From NCBI GenBank assembly GCA_035998445.1, contig DASYHQ010000041.1:124001-188000 (forward strand): a stretch of DNA of 64,000 nt, written 5' to 3'. The stretch comes from Tepidisphaeraceae bacterium (GTDB taxonomy: Bacteria > Planctomycetota > Phycisphaerae > Tepidisphaerales > Tepidisphaeraceae). The notes under the pieces are model-generated. The model worked only from the letters and a program-made list of their open reading frames with translations, searched no databases and was not told the origin of the DNA. This document shows, piece after piece, positions 34,315 through 42,232 of this stretch. The position numbers were made by a program, and so were the translations under genes. Every line of letters starts with the position of its first letter. The first letter of the stretch is position 1.

Positions 34315-35664
34315 CTACTGGAACAGCTCTCGATCGGCGGTCATCTGCTCCACATGGTCCGCGAAGCAAAGTGGGCGCGCGTCCGTCTTGCGCAGGCGCA
34401 CGAAGAGCGATCCCATCGCAAGCCGGTCGACGTGCCGCAGGTAGAGCGCAGCCGCCGGCACCGTGCCGAACATGAACACCTCCGGGTACGCGGCGGCGTT
34501 CTCCGGTACCGCGCCGATCTCCGCTGCCGTTTGCGACGAACCGCCGCGGGTTTCGATCTGCAGGTTCTGGATCTGCACGTCTTCGATGCGATGTCCCGGG
34601 ATGCCCGAGATTACCGATGGATGCGTCGCGCCCGTGGCGACGATGTTCGACAGCACAATGCCGCGCATCTCGCCCGCCGACGTTCGCGCGCCGCTGCGCA
34701 GCCGTTCGCCAAGGCGCAGGAAGATCGGCGTGCGGGCGTTGGTCATGGTGATGTTGCTGCACGTCACGTTCCGCACGCTGCCGCCGTCCACCGTCTCCAA
34801 GGCAATCCCGCTGATGCACCGTTCGATCGGCCGCGCGTCGTTGGGGCTGTAGATCGCGCTGTTGCTGAAGCAGACGTTCTCCACGTCCTCCTCGGTCTCG
34901 GTGCCGATCTTGAACGCGTTGCAGCCGCTGTGCAGGCGGCAGTTGGTCACCGTTACATTGCGGATCGGCGTGCAGGTGCCGAACAGGTTCGTCGTCTTCA
35001 GCACGATCGCGTCGTCGCCGGTCTCAATCGTGCAGTCGGCGATCAGCACGTCGGACGAACCGTCGATGTCGATGCCGTCGGTGTTCGGGCCGTAAATCGG
35101 GTTCAGGATATCGATGCCGCGGATCTTCACGTCGCGGCAACCGACCACGTGGCACGTCCAGCTGACCGCGCCGGTCAGGTGCACGTCTCGCACCTGCACG
35201 TGCCGGCAGCGCAGGAAGGCCACCAGCCGGTTGGGCTTGGACAGCTCGCGCATGTGCTCGTACCAGAACTGGATGACGCCCACCTCGTCCACGTCCGCCC
35301 GGCTCGAGCGCGGCGCATCCAGCTTGCGCCAATAGCGCGATCCCTGCCCGTCGATCGTCCCGCCCCCGGTAATGGCCACGTCGACCGCGTCGCGCGCGAA
35401 GACCAGCGCCGTCATCCGCTGATGTTGCGGGTCGATCGCCCGGTAACTGTCGCCGTTGAAGATCCCGCGCAGCGTCGCGCCGCGTTCGAGGTGCAGTTCC
35501 ACGCGATCCTTCAGCTGCACGGTCCCAATCATGTAAACGCCCGGCGGCACGACGACGCGCCCACCACCCGCCGCCGCGCACGCGTCGATCGCCGCCTGCA
35601 CCGCGATTGTGTCTTCCGTCTCCCCATCGCCCGCTGCGCGGTATGCCGTAATGCTGTAATCCAC
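34315..35664 (-). CDS. Glycoside hydrolase family 28 (polygalacturonase-like)
   Basis: Right-handed beta-helix hydrolase acting on pectin-like or other acidic polysaccharides. The N-terminal pectate-lyase superfamily segment (DTIAVQAAIDACAAAGGGRVVVPPGVY) leads into the GH28 catalytic region: NTDGIDIDGS, TGDDAIVLK, and SGCNAFKIGTE in the place of the usual GHG and RIK boxes. The two aspartates are kept, while the GHG histidine is replaced by GCN. Length is 449 residues and no signal peptide is seen, so it may act on imported oligosaccharides. It stands alone. Confidence 0.85.
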   Translation of the reverse strand: MDYSITAYRAAGDGETEDTIAVQAAIDACAAAGGGRVVVPPGVYMIGTVQLKDRVELHLERGATLRGIFNGDSYRAIDPQHQRMTALVFARDAVDVAITGGGTIDGQGSRYWRKLDAPRSSRADVDEVGVIQFWYEHMRELSKPNRLVAFLRCRHVQVRDVHLTGAVSWTCHVVGCRDVKIRGIDILNPIYGPNTDGIDIDGSSDVLIADCTIETGDDAIVLKTTNLFGTCTPIRNVTVTNCRLHSGCNAFKIGTETEEDVENVCFSNSAIYSPNDARPIERCISGIALETVDGGSVRNVTCSNITMTNARTPIFLRLGERLRSGARTSAGEMRGIVLSNIVATGATHPSVISGIPGHRIEDVQIQNLQIETRGGSSQTAAEIGAVPENAAAYPEVFMFGTVPAAALYLRHVDRLAMGSLFVRLRKTDARPLCFADHVEQMTADRELFQ

Positions 35665-35792
35665 GTTCGTCCTCCACCCCTTCGCGACGCCCCCTTTGCC
35701 AGAAGATCATTCTAGCGATTTCGTGATGCTAACGTCGCTTCGGAGGTGCGATGAATTGACCCCGCCAGCCATCGTCGCCTAAGATCTCCACG

Positions 35793-35845
35793 CGCGGAGA
35801 CGACTCCGCGTTCCCCTTGGAAATTCCGATAGGGACGACCCTGTC
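35793..35845 (+). ncRNA. Guanidine-II (mini-ykkC) riboswitch
   Basis: Two hairpins with identical ACGA tetraloops: CGCGGAG-ACGA-CTCCGCG (35793-35810) and GATAGGG-ACGA-CCCTGTC (35828-35845), joined by 17 bases. This pairing of ACGR-looped stems is the definition of the guanidine-II class, which binds guanidinium and frees the Shine-Dalgarno site. AAAAAGGAG stands directly behind the second hairpin, and the gene downstream is the expected guanidinium exporter. Confidence 0.92.
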
Positions 35846-35869
35846 ACTTTGCAAAAAGGAGACAGCGTC

Positions 35870-36181
35870 ATGGCGTGGTTCATTCTCATCCTCGCGGGCC
35901 TGCTCGAGATCGGCTGGGCCGTCGGCCTGAAACACACGCACGGCTTCACCCGCCCGCTGCCGACCCTGCTCACCGCCATCGCGATGCTGCTCAGCCTCGG
36001 CCTGCTCGGCCTGGCCCTCCGGCATCTGCCGGTCGGCACCGCCTACGCCATCTGGACCGGCATCGGCACCGTCGGCACCGCGCTCCTAGGCATGCTCCTC
36101 CTCGGCGACCCCACCAGCCCGCTGCGCCTCGCCTGCATCGGGCTCATCCTGCTGGGCATCGTGGGATTGAAGATGGCTTAA
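35870..36181 (+). CDS. gdx: Guanidinium exporter, small multidrug resistance family
   Basis: Proton-coupled exporter of the SMR family, Gdx (SugE) subtype, 103 residues with four membrane helices. The subtype markers are the glutamate in LAGLLEIGWAVGLKHTHGF (Glu-13) and HLPVGTAYAIWTGIGTVGTALLGM. The protein works as an antiparallel dimer exchanging guanidinium for protons. The guanidine-II riboswitch just upstream gives independent support for the substrate. AAAAAGGAG precedes the ATG at 35870. Confidence 0.95.
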   Translation: MAWFILILAGLLEIGWAVGLKHTHGFTRPLPTLLTAIAMLLSLGLLGLALRHLPVGTAYAIWTGIGTVGTALLGMLLLGDPTSPLRLACIGLILLGIVGLKMA

Positions 36182-36204
36182 TGGTGCTGGCGCCGGTGCT
36201 CGGA

Positions 36205-36870
36205 TCACGGCTCGGGAAGAATGCTGCGCAACAGATGTCCGTACCGCAAGGCTAGAATCAGCGGCCCAAAGACAATTCCAAGCACGAACGCAATCGCCGC
36301 GGTGTAGGCCACGACGTGCCGGATGTCCACCGGTCGCCGCGGCTTTTGCTCCAAGGGCCGTTCGGGTGTCTCGTAGGCGATGGGCTGAAGCGGCATCGCG
36401 CGGACCGTCTCGCCAGATAGCATCAGCTCGATCGGCGCGGCCGCGACGCGCAGCAACGCTTCTGCGACGGGATTGGCGAGCTGCCGTGCGAACTCCAGTG
36501 GAGACGGGCCCATCGCCGTATCGGCCGTCGGGGAGGCGCCGTGCCGCAACAGCAAATCGATCATGTCTCCCGACCGTGCCTGTTCAAGTTGCGAGGCCGC
36601 ATCTGACGACACCTCGATCGCGTGCAACAGCGGCGTGAACCAACCGTCGCGCGTCGTCTGTTCCACGTCCGCCCCCAGCTGAAGCAGCAGTTCCACCGTC
36701 TGCAATTGATTGTTCTCGATCGCCGCGTGCAGCGCGTTCAGCCCGCCATCGGAATAGGCCCGCAGGTCTGCGCCCTCCTCCACCAGCCGCGCGACCGCTG
36801 CGACATCACCTTTGAAAGCCGTCTGCACGAGGTCGTGCGTCTTGCGGTGCGCTTCGTGATGCTCAGCCAT
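36205..36870 (-). CDS. Ankyrin-repeat protein with C-terminal membrane helix
   Basis: A 221-residue protein. Residues 10-145 hold about four ankyrin repeats (DVAAVARLVEEGADLRAYS, GLNALHAAIENNQLQTVELLLQLGADVEQT, MIDLLLRHGASPTADT). A linker leads to one or two hydrophobic segments (VVAYTAAIAFVLGIVFGPLIL). It is likely a tail-anchored adaptor with the repeats in the cytoplasm. It is last of three overlapping minus-strand genes, so it should act with the two small membrane proteins before it. Confidence 0.82.
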   Translation of the reverse strand: MAEHHEAHRKTHDLVQTAFKGDVAAVARLVEEGADLRAYSDGGLNALHAAIENNQLQTVELLLQLGADVEQTTRDGWFTPLLHAIEVSSDAASQLEQARSGDMIDLLLRHGASPTADTAMGPSPLEFARQLANPVAEALLRVAAAPIELMLSGETVRAMPLQPIAYETPERPLEQKPRRPVDIRHVVAYTAAIAFVLGIVFGPLILALRYGHLLRSILPEP

Positions 36871-37159
36871 GCGGAGTACCTTCGACCGACCTGCCCACCG
36901 ACGGGCCCGCCTGGCGCGGCGCGGCCGTCATATACGCCGCGTCGCGATTGGAAAAAATCTCTTGCCGGCTCGTCAGAAGAAGAATGCCGCCCAGCAGGCT
37001 CCACACGCAGAGCGCTATATTCACGATGCCAATAGCGACGAACATGCCGCCCACGATCCAACGCGCGCAACGGCCATCGCCCCAGAGGACCAGCGGCGGC
37101 TCGACAGGATCGCGCGGCCCCGCGTAGGGCAGCACACGGCGGAGTTCATCTGACATCAA
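36863..37159 (-). CDS. Small membrane protein
   Basis: A 98-residue protein with one long hydrophobic segment (WIVGGMFVAIGIVNIALCVWSLLGGILLL) between a polar N-terminus and a 35-residue tail. The family is unknown. It overlaps the preceding gene by four bases (ATGA) and the ankyrin gene by eight, which strongly supports a coupled operon and the chosen start. Confidence 0.7.
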   Translation of the reverse strand: MMSDELRRVLPYAGPRDPVEPPLVLWGDGRCARWIVGGMFVAIGIVNIALCVWSLLGGILLLTSRQEIFSNRDAAYMTAAPRQAGPSVGRSVEGTPHG

Positions 37160-37533
37160 TCCTCCGATTCATCGCGGGGCGCCCGCGTCCCAGCGTCCAC
37201 CGAAGCGAATCCTGCTCGATCCGCATCGACGGCGGAACTCTCCGGCGCCGGCTTGGGTTGCAGCACGGCGAACCCGCGCGGCTCGCCCCCAGTGCGCCGG
37301 GCGCCGGGCAACTGCCCGCGAAGGCCGAACGTGAAGAGAACTGGAAACGAGACGGCCCACGTCGCGAGGCAGACGATGGCGAACATCGCGCCCAGCACCG
37401 ACCCGACTGGCCCATCGTTGGGCGTCAACGTCACGAAGTTTGCCCCAACAACTGCCGCCATGGCCCAAAGCGTCAGCGTGCACGCAAACATCCACCCCAG
37501 CATCACGGCCAAACGTTGGACCAACGGCGGCAT
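37156..37533 (-). CDS. Membrane protein, first gene of an overlapping triplet
   Basis: A 125-residue protein with two or three hydrophobic segments (LAVMLGWMFACTLTLWAMAAVVGAN; VGSVLGAMFAIVCLATWAVSF) and a 45-residue Pro/Ala/Asp tail. The family is unknown. It is coupled to the next gene by an ATGA overlap. The promoter should lie in the 96-base gap shared with the divergent zinc-finger gene. Confidence 0.7.
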   Translation of the reverse strand: MPPLVQRLAVMLGWMFACTLTLWAMAAVVGANFVTLTPNDGPVGSVLGAMFAIVCLATWAVSFPVLFTFGLRGQLPGARRTGGEPRGFAVLQPKPAPESSAVDADRAGFASVDAGTRAPRDESED

Positions 37534-37629
37534 GGCAGAATCGTACCCGCAACCGTCCCATTACACCGTACGCCGCCGGCCCTTGAATCACGAAGACAAG
37601 CCCAGGTCGCCCGTGGTAAACTTCCTCCC

Positions 37630-38202
37630 ATGCAATGTCCCGCCTGCAAGACCGGCGTTTTGGAAGCCACCGAACTCGCCGCCGGCACTGCGGCCGCGCA
37701 GAACCTGTCCGCCCGCCAGTGCAGCCACTGCCATGGCCATTGGATCGACGGCGAGATCTACCTGGCGTGGGTCGAACGGCAGGGGGCCAACCTGCCCAAA
37801 AAGCAGCCCGACGACGTCACCGAACCGCCGCAATCCAGCGAGTCGACCAAGGCCAAGCTCTGCCCCAACTGCGGCCGGTTCCTCATCAAGGCGAAGGTCG
37901 GCCACGGCACGCGCTTCACCCTCGAACGCTGCGGCGGCTGCGGCGGCATCTGGTTCGACGCCAACGAATGGCAAGCCCTCGCCGACCGCAACCTGCACGA
38001 CGACGTCCACTTCATCTTCAGCAGCACCTGGCAAGCCGACGTCCTCCGCCAGGACCGCCAGGCCCAGTACGAGAAGCTGATGATCTCCAAACTCGGCCCC
38101 GCCGACTGGCAGGAGATCCAACGCATCAAGTCCTGGCTCGACGCGCACCCCAACCGCCCGGAACTTTATGCGGTGCTGATGGAAGGGGCGGGGGAGAAGT
38201 AG
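37630..38202 (+). CDS. Zinc-ribbon protein (TFIIB-type zinc fingers)
   Basis: A 190-residue protein with two zinc-ribbon units: CPACKTG...CSHCHGHW at the N-terminus and CPNCGRF...CGGCGGIWFDANEW at about 80-115, the zf-TFIIB pattern. The C-terminal half is helical. Such proteins are common in planctomycetes and myxobacteria; function is unknown, perhaps nucleic-acid or protein binding. The ATG at 37630 starts right at the first cysteine pair; the frame is open upstream but has no such support. Confidence 0.82.
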   Translation: MQCPACKTGVLEATELAAGTAAAQNLSARQCSHCHGHWIDGEIYLAWVERQGANLPKKQPDDVTEPPQSSESTKAKLCPNCGRFLIKAKVGHGTRFTLERCGGCGGIWFDANEWQALADRNLHDDVHFIFSSTWQADVLRQDRQAQYEKLMISKLGPADWQEIQRIKSWLDAHPNRPELYAVLMEGAGEK

Positions 38203-38232
38203 GGCTGGATCGTGGCACCCGGCCAGAGTTAT

Positions 38233-38398
38233 GTAGGGCGGGATGAAGATCCGTCGGGTGGTGGCCCGTTGGCGAGTGGCGCAATCGGATCGGAATCCCG
38301 CCGCTGCCGTCGACGGTGCGCGTTCGCGGCGGGATTGCGATCCCGGTCCGCCGCTGCGCGACCTCGAATTTCAAGGCGGGATCTCCATCCCGCCCTAC
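38233..38398. repeat. Family J nested inverted-repeat element
   Basis: Outer arms GTAGGGCGGGAT...GATCC and GGATC...ATCCCGCCCTAC, inner arms ATCGGAATCCCGCCG and CGGCGGGATTGCGAT, about 166 bp. It lies directly behind the zinc-ribbon gene and ahead of the 20-bp array. Confidence 0.75.
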
Positions 38399-38440
38399 GG
38401 GCGATGGGGCGGCGCCCGCTCGTCTGCGTCGTGCGACGCT

Positions 38441-38755
38441 TTCTGTGTTGAAGCGAAGCGAGTTGTTCCGTCGCAATGCATGCTGTTCTGAGGCAGAGCA
38501 GTCTGCTTTGCGTTGGGGCAGTTTGTTTCGGTGTGAGACGGTTTGTTTCGTTCTGACGCAGATTGTTTTGGGGTAGGACAATCTGTTTCGCTGCGACGCA
38601 GTTTGTTTTGCTGCGGAACAATCTGTTTTGTCGCGAAGCAATTTGTTTTGTGGCGAAACAATCTGCTTCGTTGCGGGGCAATTTGCCGTGAAACAGTTTG
38701 TTTCGTCGCGCAGCAGATTGTTTTGTCGCGAAACAATTTGTTTTGCCCGCGCACC
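38441..38755. repeat. Tandem array of sixteen 20-bp units
   Basis: Sixteen units follow each other with no spacer. Fifteen are exactly 20 bp and one (38681-38695) is 15 bp by a 5-base deletion. The consensus is roughly RTTTGTTTYGTCGCGAAACA. Bases 4-5 (TG) and 10 (G) are the same in all sixteen, while other positions vary. At the best junction (38731-38743) the dyad AAACAA-T-TTGTTT forms. The base content is T-rich and unlike the surroundings. It ends 201 bases before the next gene. Confidence 0.93.
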
Positions 38756-38956
38756 AAACGCTGTGGGGCCCGGCAGGGGCGCGGCGGGCGATTCTATCGG
38801 ACGGGGGGAAGAGGGAACCGCGCTTTGGTGCGACTGTGCGGATTTTGCCTGAAGCGCGGGGGTGGGAGTGACGATTTGTGAAGTAGCACCAGCAAATGCG
38901 GCGCACGGCGGGATGGCCCGCGGCGCGGCGAGGTCGGCTGACGCGAAGGAGCAACC

Positions 38957-39640
38957 ATGGAGCGAGTACCACCGGTAACGGATCAGCTGCTGCCCGACTG
39001 GGCGCGGAACGTCAGCGAGAAGCTGGCGCTGGCGACGGTTGACTGGGGCGTGGCTGAGCCGCTGCGGGCGGAGTTCATTCTTAGGCAGGCGGAGTACAGC
39101 GCGGCGATCGCGGCGACGGCGGATCCGTCGACGATGGGGCCGCTGGCCACTGGTCGGAAGAACGAGGCCAAGCGGGCGCTTTTACACGTCGCGACGCTCG
39201 TTGTTGCGATGGTGAGGTCGCAAGTCGGCTTGGCCGAACCGCAACGGTACGAGATCGGAATCCGGGATCGCAAGTCGCCGACGCGGCGCGGGCGGCCGAC
39301 GATCGTGCCTCGCCTACGCGTGCTAAGCGTGGACGGGCGCACGGTGACGCTGGGCATTCGGAAGGAAGGGACGCGCGAGGAGGTGGCCAACGCTGACAGC
39401 TGCATGATCTTCATTCACATGGGCGAACAGCCGCCGCAGGAACTGTCGGAGTTCACGTTCGCGGCCAGCGCCAGCCGGGCGACGGTGGACGTTACGTTCC
39501 CAGCCGATGCGCAGAGCTTCGCGACGGTGTGGTTGGTGGGGTTCTTCGTCTCGGGCCGTAAGGAGAACGGCCCGGCGTGCGAGCCGATCTCGACGAACTT
39601 GGGGAAGATATGGGCAGGGCCGCGGGCCGTGGCGGCGTGA
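38957..39640 (+). CDS. Planctomycete-type two-domain protein of unknown function
   Basis: A 227-residue protein without signal peptide. The N-terminal half is helical (LLPDWARNVSEKLALATVDWG and KNEAKRALLHVATLVVAMV). The C-terminal half, from about residue 125, looks like an Ig/FnIII-type beta-sandwich ending in KENGPACEPISTNLG. From memory, this layout and the GPACxPxSTN ending recur in many planctomycete and verrucomicrobial hypothetical proteins; I could not check this. GAAGGAG precedes the ATG. The 20-bp tandem array lies just upstream. Confidence 0.7.
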   Translation: MERVPPVTDQLLPDWARNVSEKLALATVDWGVAEPLRAEFILRQAEYSAAIAATADPSTMGPLATGRKNEAKRALLHVATLVVAMVRSQVGLAEPQRYEIGIRDRKSPTRRGRPTIVPRLRVLSVDGRTVTLGIRKEGTREEVANADSCMIFIHMGEQPPQELSEFTFAASASRATVDVTFPADAQSFATVWLVGFFVSGRKENGPACEPISTNLGKIWAGPRAVAA

Positions 39641-39670
39641 GGGAAGGGTGGCAGGAAGACAAAAGATAGG

Positions 39671-39822
39671 AGAGAGACAGACAAGAATGTCCGTCCCACC
39701 ACTCAGACAAGGACAGAGGAGAGACACCGGCAGGAATGCCTGTGCCACAGAAGAGAGAAGAATTCGGGGGGAGAGGCAGACAGGGGGAGAGACAGGCAGG
39801 AATGCCTGTCCTACAGAAGAAA
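39671..39822. repeat. Half composite element: modules 3, 2, 1
   Basis: Three hairpin modules in the order 3 (GACAGACAAGAATGTCCGTC), 2 (CCGGCAGGAATGCCTGTG) and 1 (GACAGGCAGGAATGCCTGTC), each followed by the CCAC, CCACAG or CTACAGAAGA tail seen in the right halves of the full composite elements. Core and left half are absent. Confidence 0.85.
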
Positions 39823-39827
39823 GATCT

Positions 39828-39911
39828 CGAAGACACGAATAGAAGCGAGCGCACTAATGACACGAAGCGATTCCCGGCTAGCGGAAATCGCTTCGTGTCG
39901 TTGTGTCTTCG
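39828..39911. terminator. Nested stem between convergent genes
   Basis: Inner perfect 14-bp stem GACACGAAGCGATT / AATCGCTTCGTGTC (39859-39899) inside an outer pair CGAAGACAC / GTGTCTTCG. It lies in the 300-base gap between the 227-residue protein gene and speA, which point at each other, and could end both transcripts. Confidence 0.55.
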
Positions 39912-39940
39912 TGGTTGATTCTAATTCAACCCGCCGGCGG

Positions 39941-41953
39941 CTACTCGAGGTACGTGTAGCCCTCTAAACCGTTCTCGTAGAACTTCAGCAGGACGCGGCT
40001 TTCGTCGAAGCTGAGCTTTTGGTCGCGGAGGGCTTTTTCGACGGTCTTGCGCATCGTGCGCATCAGGTCGTCGGCGGAGAACTGGACGTATTGGAGGACC
40101 TCGCGGACGGTGTCGCCTTCGATGACCTCGTCGATGGAATAGCCGTTGTCGTCAACCGTGACGTGGACGGCGTTCGTGTCGCCGAGCAGGTTGTGGAGGT
40201 CGCCGAGGATCTCCTGGTAGGCACCGACGAGGAAGGCGGCCAAGCAGTAGTCCTCGCCCTTGTAGCCGTGCAGCTCAAGCGTGCTCTTCACCTGCCGGCG
40301 ATCGATGAAGCGGTCGACCTTGCCGTCGGAATCGCAGGTGATGTCGGCCAAAATCCCGCGGCAGTCGGGCTCTTCCTTTAACCGGTGGATCGGCATGATC
40401 GGGAAGAGCTGGTCGATCGCCCAGCTGTCGGGCATCGATTGGAAGATCGAGAAGTTGCAGAAGTAGGTGTCCGACAGCATGGCTTCGAGATTCTGGAACT
40501 CGTCGGGCACGTACTCCATCTTGCGGATGATTTTCAGGACTTTGGCGCAGATGCCGAAGTAGAGCTTTTCGCCGAGGGCGCGGTCTTCCAGGTTGCAGTA
40601 GCCCAGGCTGAAGAGGTTCAGCACGGCGTCGCGGGAAACGTGGGCATCGTGGTAGTACTCCATGTAGTTCTGGTCGTTCACGCCTAGGAACGTGTCGAAC
40701 AGATTGGTGACCGGGGCGGGCAGGGTGGCGCGCTGGTCGGGTTCGAGGCCTTTGGGGAGTTGGAAGCGGGCGAAGCCGCTCCAGCCGATGACGTTGAAGA
40801 CGAGCACGCTGTGGTAGGCGACCATCGCACGGCCGCTCTCGCTGATAATCGTGGGATGGGCGACGCCGGTGCGGTCGCAGACTTCCTTCACGTGGAAGAC
40901 GACGTCGTTGGCGTATTCCTGCAGGCCGTAGTTGATGCTGGAGCCGAAGTCGGTCTTGGAGCCGTCGTAGTCGACGCCGAGGCCACCGCCCACGTCGACG
41001 TACTGCAGGCCGGCGCCGAGGCGTTGCAGTTCGGTGTAGACGCGCGACAGCTCGATGATGGCGCCCTTGATGTTGCGGATGTTGTTGATCTGGCTGCCGA
41101 GGTGGAAGTGCAGCAGATTCAGGCAGTCGCCCATGCCGTTGTTGCGGAGGAATTCGAGGGCTTCCACGACTTCGGAGATGAAGAGGCCGAACTTCGAGCG
41201 CACGCCGCCTGATTGTTCCCACCGGCCACTGCCGCGGGCGGCCAGCTTCACGCGCACGCCGATGCTGGGCTTCACGTTGTGCTGCTTGGCGTACTTGACG
41301 ATCAGCTCGAGCTCGCTGAACTTTTCGACGACCGGGATGACGTTACGGCCAATCTTCGTGGCGAGAATGACGGCTTCGATGAATTCGTCGTCCTTGAAGC
41401 CGTTGCAGACGATCGGCGTGTCGTTGTTGTCAACGATCGCCATGACGGCGAGCAGTTCGGGCTTGCTGCCGGCTTCGAGGCCGAAGCCGAATTCCTTGCC
41501 GAAGTGGTGGATCTCTTCCACCACGTGCCGCTGCTGGTTCACCTTGATCGGGTAGACGCAGCGATAGCGGCCCTTGTAGTCGTGGTCGCGGATGGCGTTC
41601 TGGAACGCCCCGTGCAGGCGTTGCACACGGTGCTCGAGAATGTCGGTGAAGCGGATGAGGCAGGGCAGCTGGATGTCGCGCTCGCGCAGCTCATCGACGA
41701 GCTTTTTCAGGTCGACGTTCTGCTGCGGGTCCTGGCGCGGGTGGACGGCGACGTGGCCGTCGTCGTTGATGCTGAAGTAACCCTGGCCCCAGTTGGCGAT
41801 GCCGTAGGTCTTGGCAGAGTCGGCGATGGTCCAGGCGCGCGTTGTGGCACTGTTGCCGTTGCTTGCACCCAAGGCAGGCGGGTTTACAGGGCTGGCCGGC
41901 GGGGCGGTCAGCAGATCCTTGTCGCGGCCCGGGGTCTCGGTCGTCAATTCCAT
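39941..41953 (-). CDS. speA: Biosynthetic arginine decarboxylase
   Basis: PLP enzyme of fold type III turning arginine into agmatine, first step of putrescine synthesis. It is 670 residues, close to the family norm. The PLP lysine is in YPIKVNQQ (Lys-137). Other landmarks are FGLEAGSKPELL, the glycine-rich phosphate loop DVGGGLGVDYDGS, and SLGYCNLEDRALGEK. The first 40 residues are an unconserved extension. aguA and aguB lie upstream on the same strand, giving the whole pathway within 5 kb. Confidence 0.96.
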   Translation of the reverse strand: MELTTETPGRDKDLLTAPPASPVNPPALGASNGNSATTRAWTIADSAKTYGIANWGQGYFSINDDGHVAVHPRQDPQQNVDLKKLVDELRERDIQLPCLIRFTDILEHRVQRLHGAFQNAIRDHDYKGRYRCVYPIKVNQQRHVVEEIHHFGKEFGFGLEAGSKPELLAVMAIVDNNDTPIVCNGFKDDEFIEAVILATKIGRNVIPVVEKFSELELIVKYAKQHNVKPSIGVRVKLAARGSGRWEQSGGVRSKFGLFISEVVEALEFLRNNGMGDCLNLLHFHLGSQINNIRNIKGAIIELSRVYTELQRLGAGLQYVDVGGGLGVDYDGSKTDFGSSINYGLQEYANDVVFHVKEVCDRTGVAHPTIISESGRAMVAYHSVLVFNVIGWSGFARFQLPKGLEPDQRATLPAPVTNLFDTFLGVNDQNYMEYYHDAHVSRDAVLNLFSLGYCNLEDRALGEKLYFGICAKVLKIIRKMEYVPDEFQNLEAMLSDTYFCNFSIFQSMPDSWAIDQLFPIMPIHRLKEEPDCRGILADITCDSDGKVDRFIDRRQVKSTLELHGYKGEDYCLAAFLVGAYQEILGDLHNLLGDTNAVHVTVDDNGYSIDEVIEGDTVREVLQYVQFSADDLMRTMRKTVEKALRDQKLSFDESRVLLKFYENGLEGYTYLE

Positions 41954-42122
41954 GTGCTCGTGTTCCTCTGCCTCGTGTCAGGCTCCATCGCGTTGCGCGT
42001 GCGGCGTACGTCCCGCACCGGCGTTACCAGACGTAATGGTATCCAAAGTGCGGGGAAGTCAAATGACCTAAATGGTAAATTTACGAACGAATGCGAGGGT
42101 TGAGTGCGGACCTCGGAAAGAC

Positions 42123-42211
42123 GGCCCACGAATCAGCACGAATGAACACGAACTGGGAATGCCATTCCACGCCTTCTCTTATTCGTGAATTTTCGTGCCT
42201 TTTCGTGGGCC
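42123..42211. repeat. Family I inverted-repeat element, copy 1
   Basis: GGCCCACGAATCAGCACGAA and the mirror TTCGTGCCTTTTCGTGGGCC around a 29-base centre, with repeated CACGAA words in each arm. It fills the gap between aguA and speA. A second copy is at 50586-50671. Confidence 0.85.
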
Positions 42212-42232
42212 AATTCTGCGATCGGCCGACGT

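Noticed and set aside
37258-37629. N-terminal extension of the zinc-ribbon protein
   Set aside because: It overlaps the divergent membrane-protein gene and lies ahead of the natural start MQCPACK.
38441-38755. CRISPR array
   Set aside because: Units follow without spacers, are only 20 bp, and no cas gene is present. The same holds for 45186-45395 and 63901-64000.
38126-38972. Long minus-strand frames through the 20-bp array
   Set aside because: Composition is Lys/Gln/Thr/Arg repeats dictated by the array; no start signal and no family.
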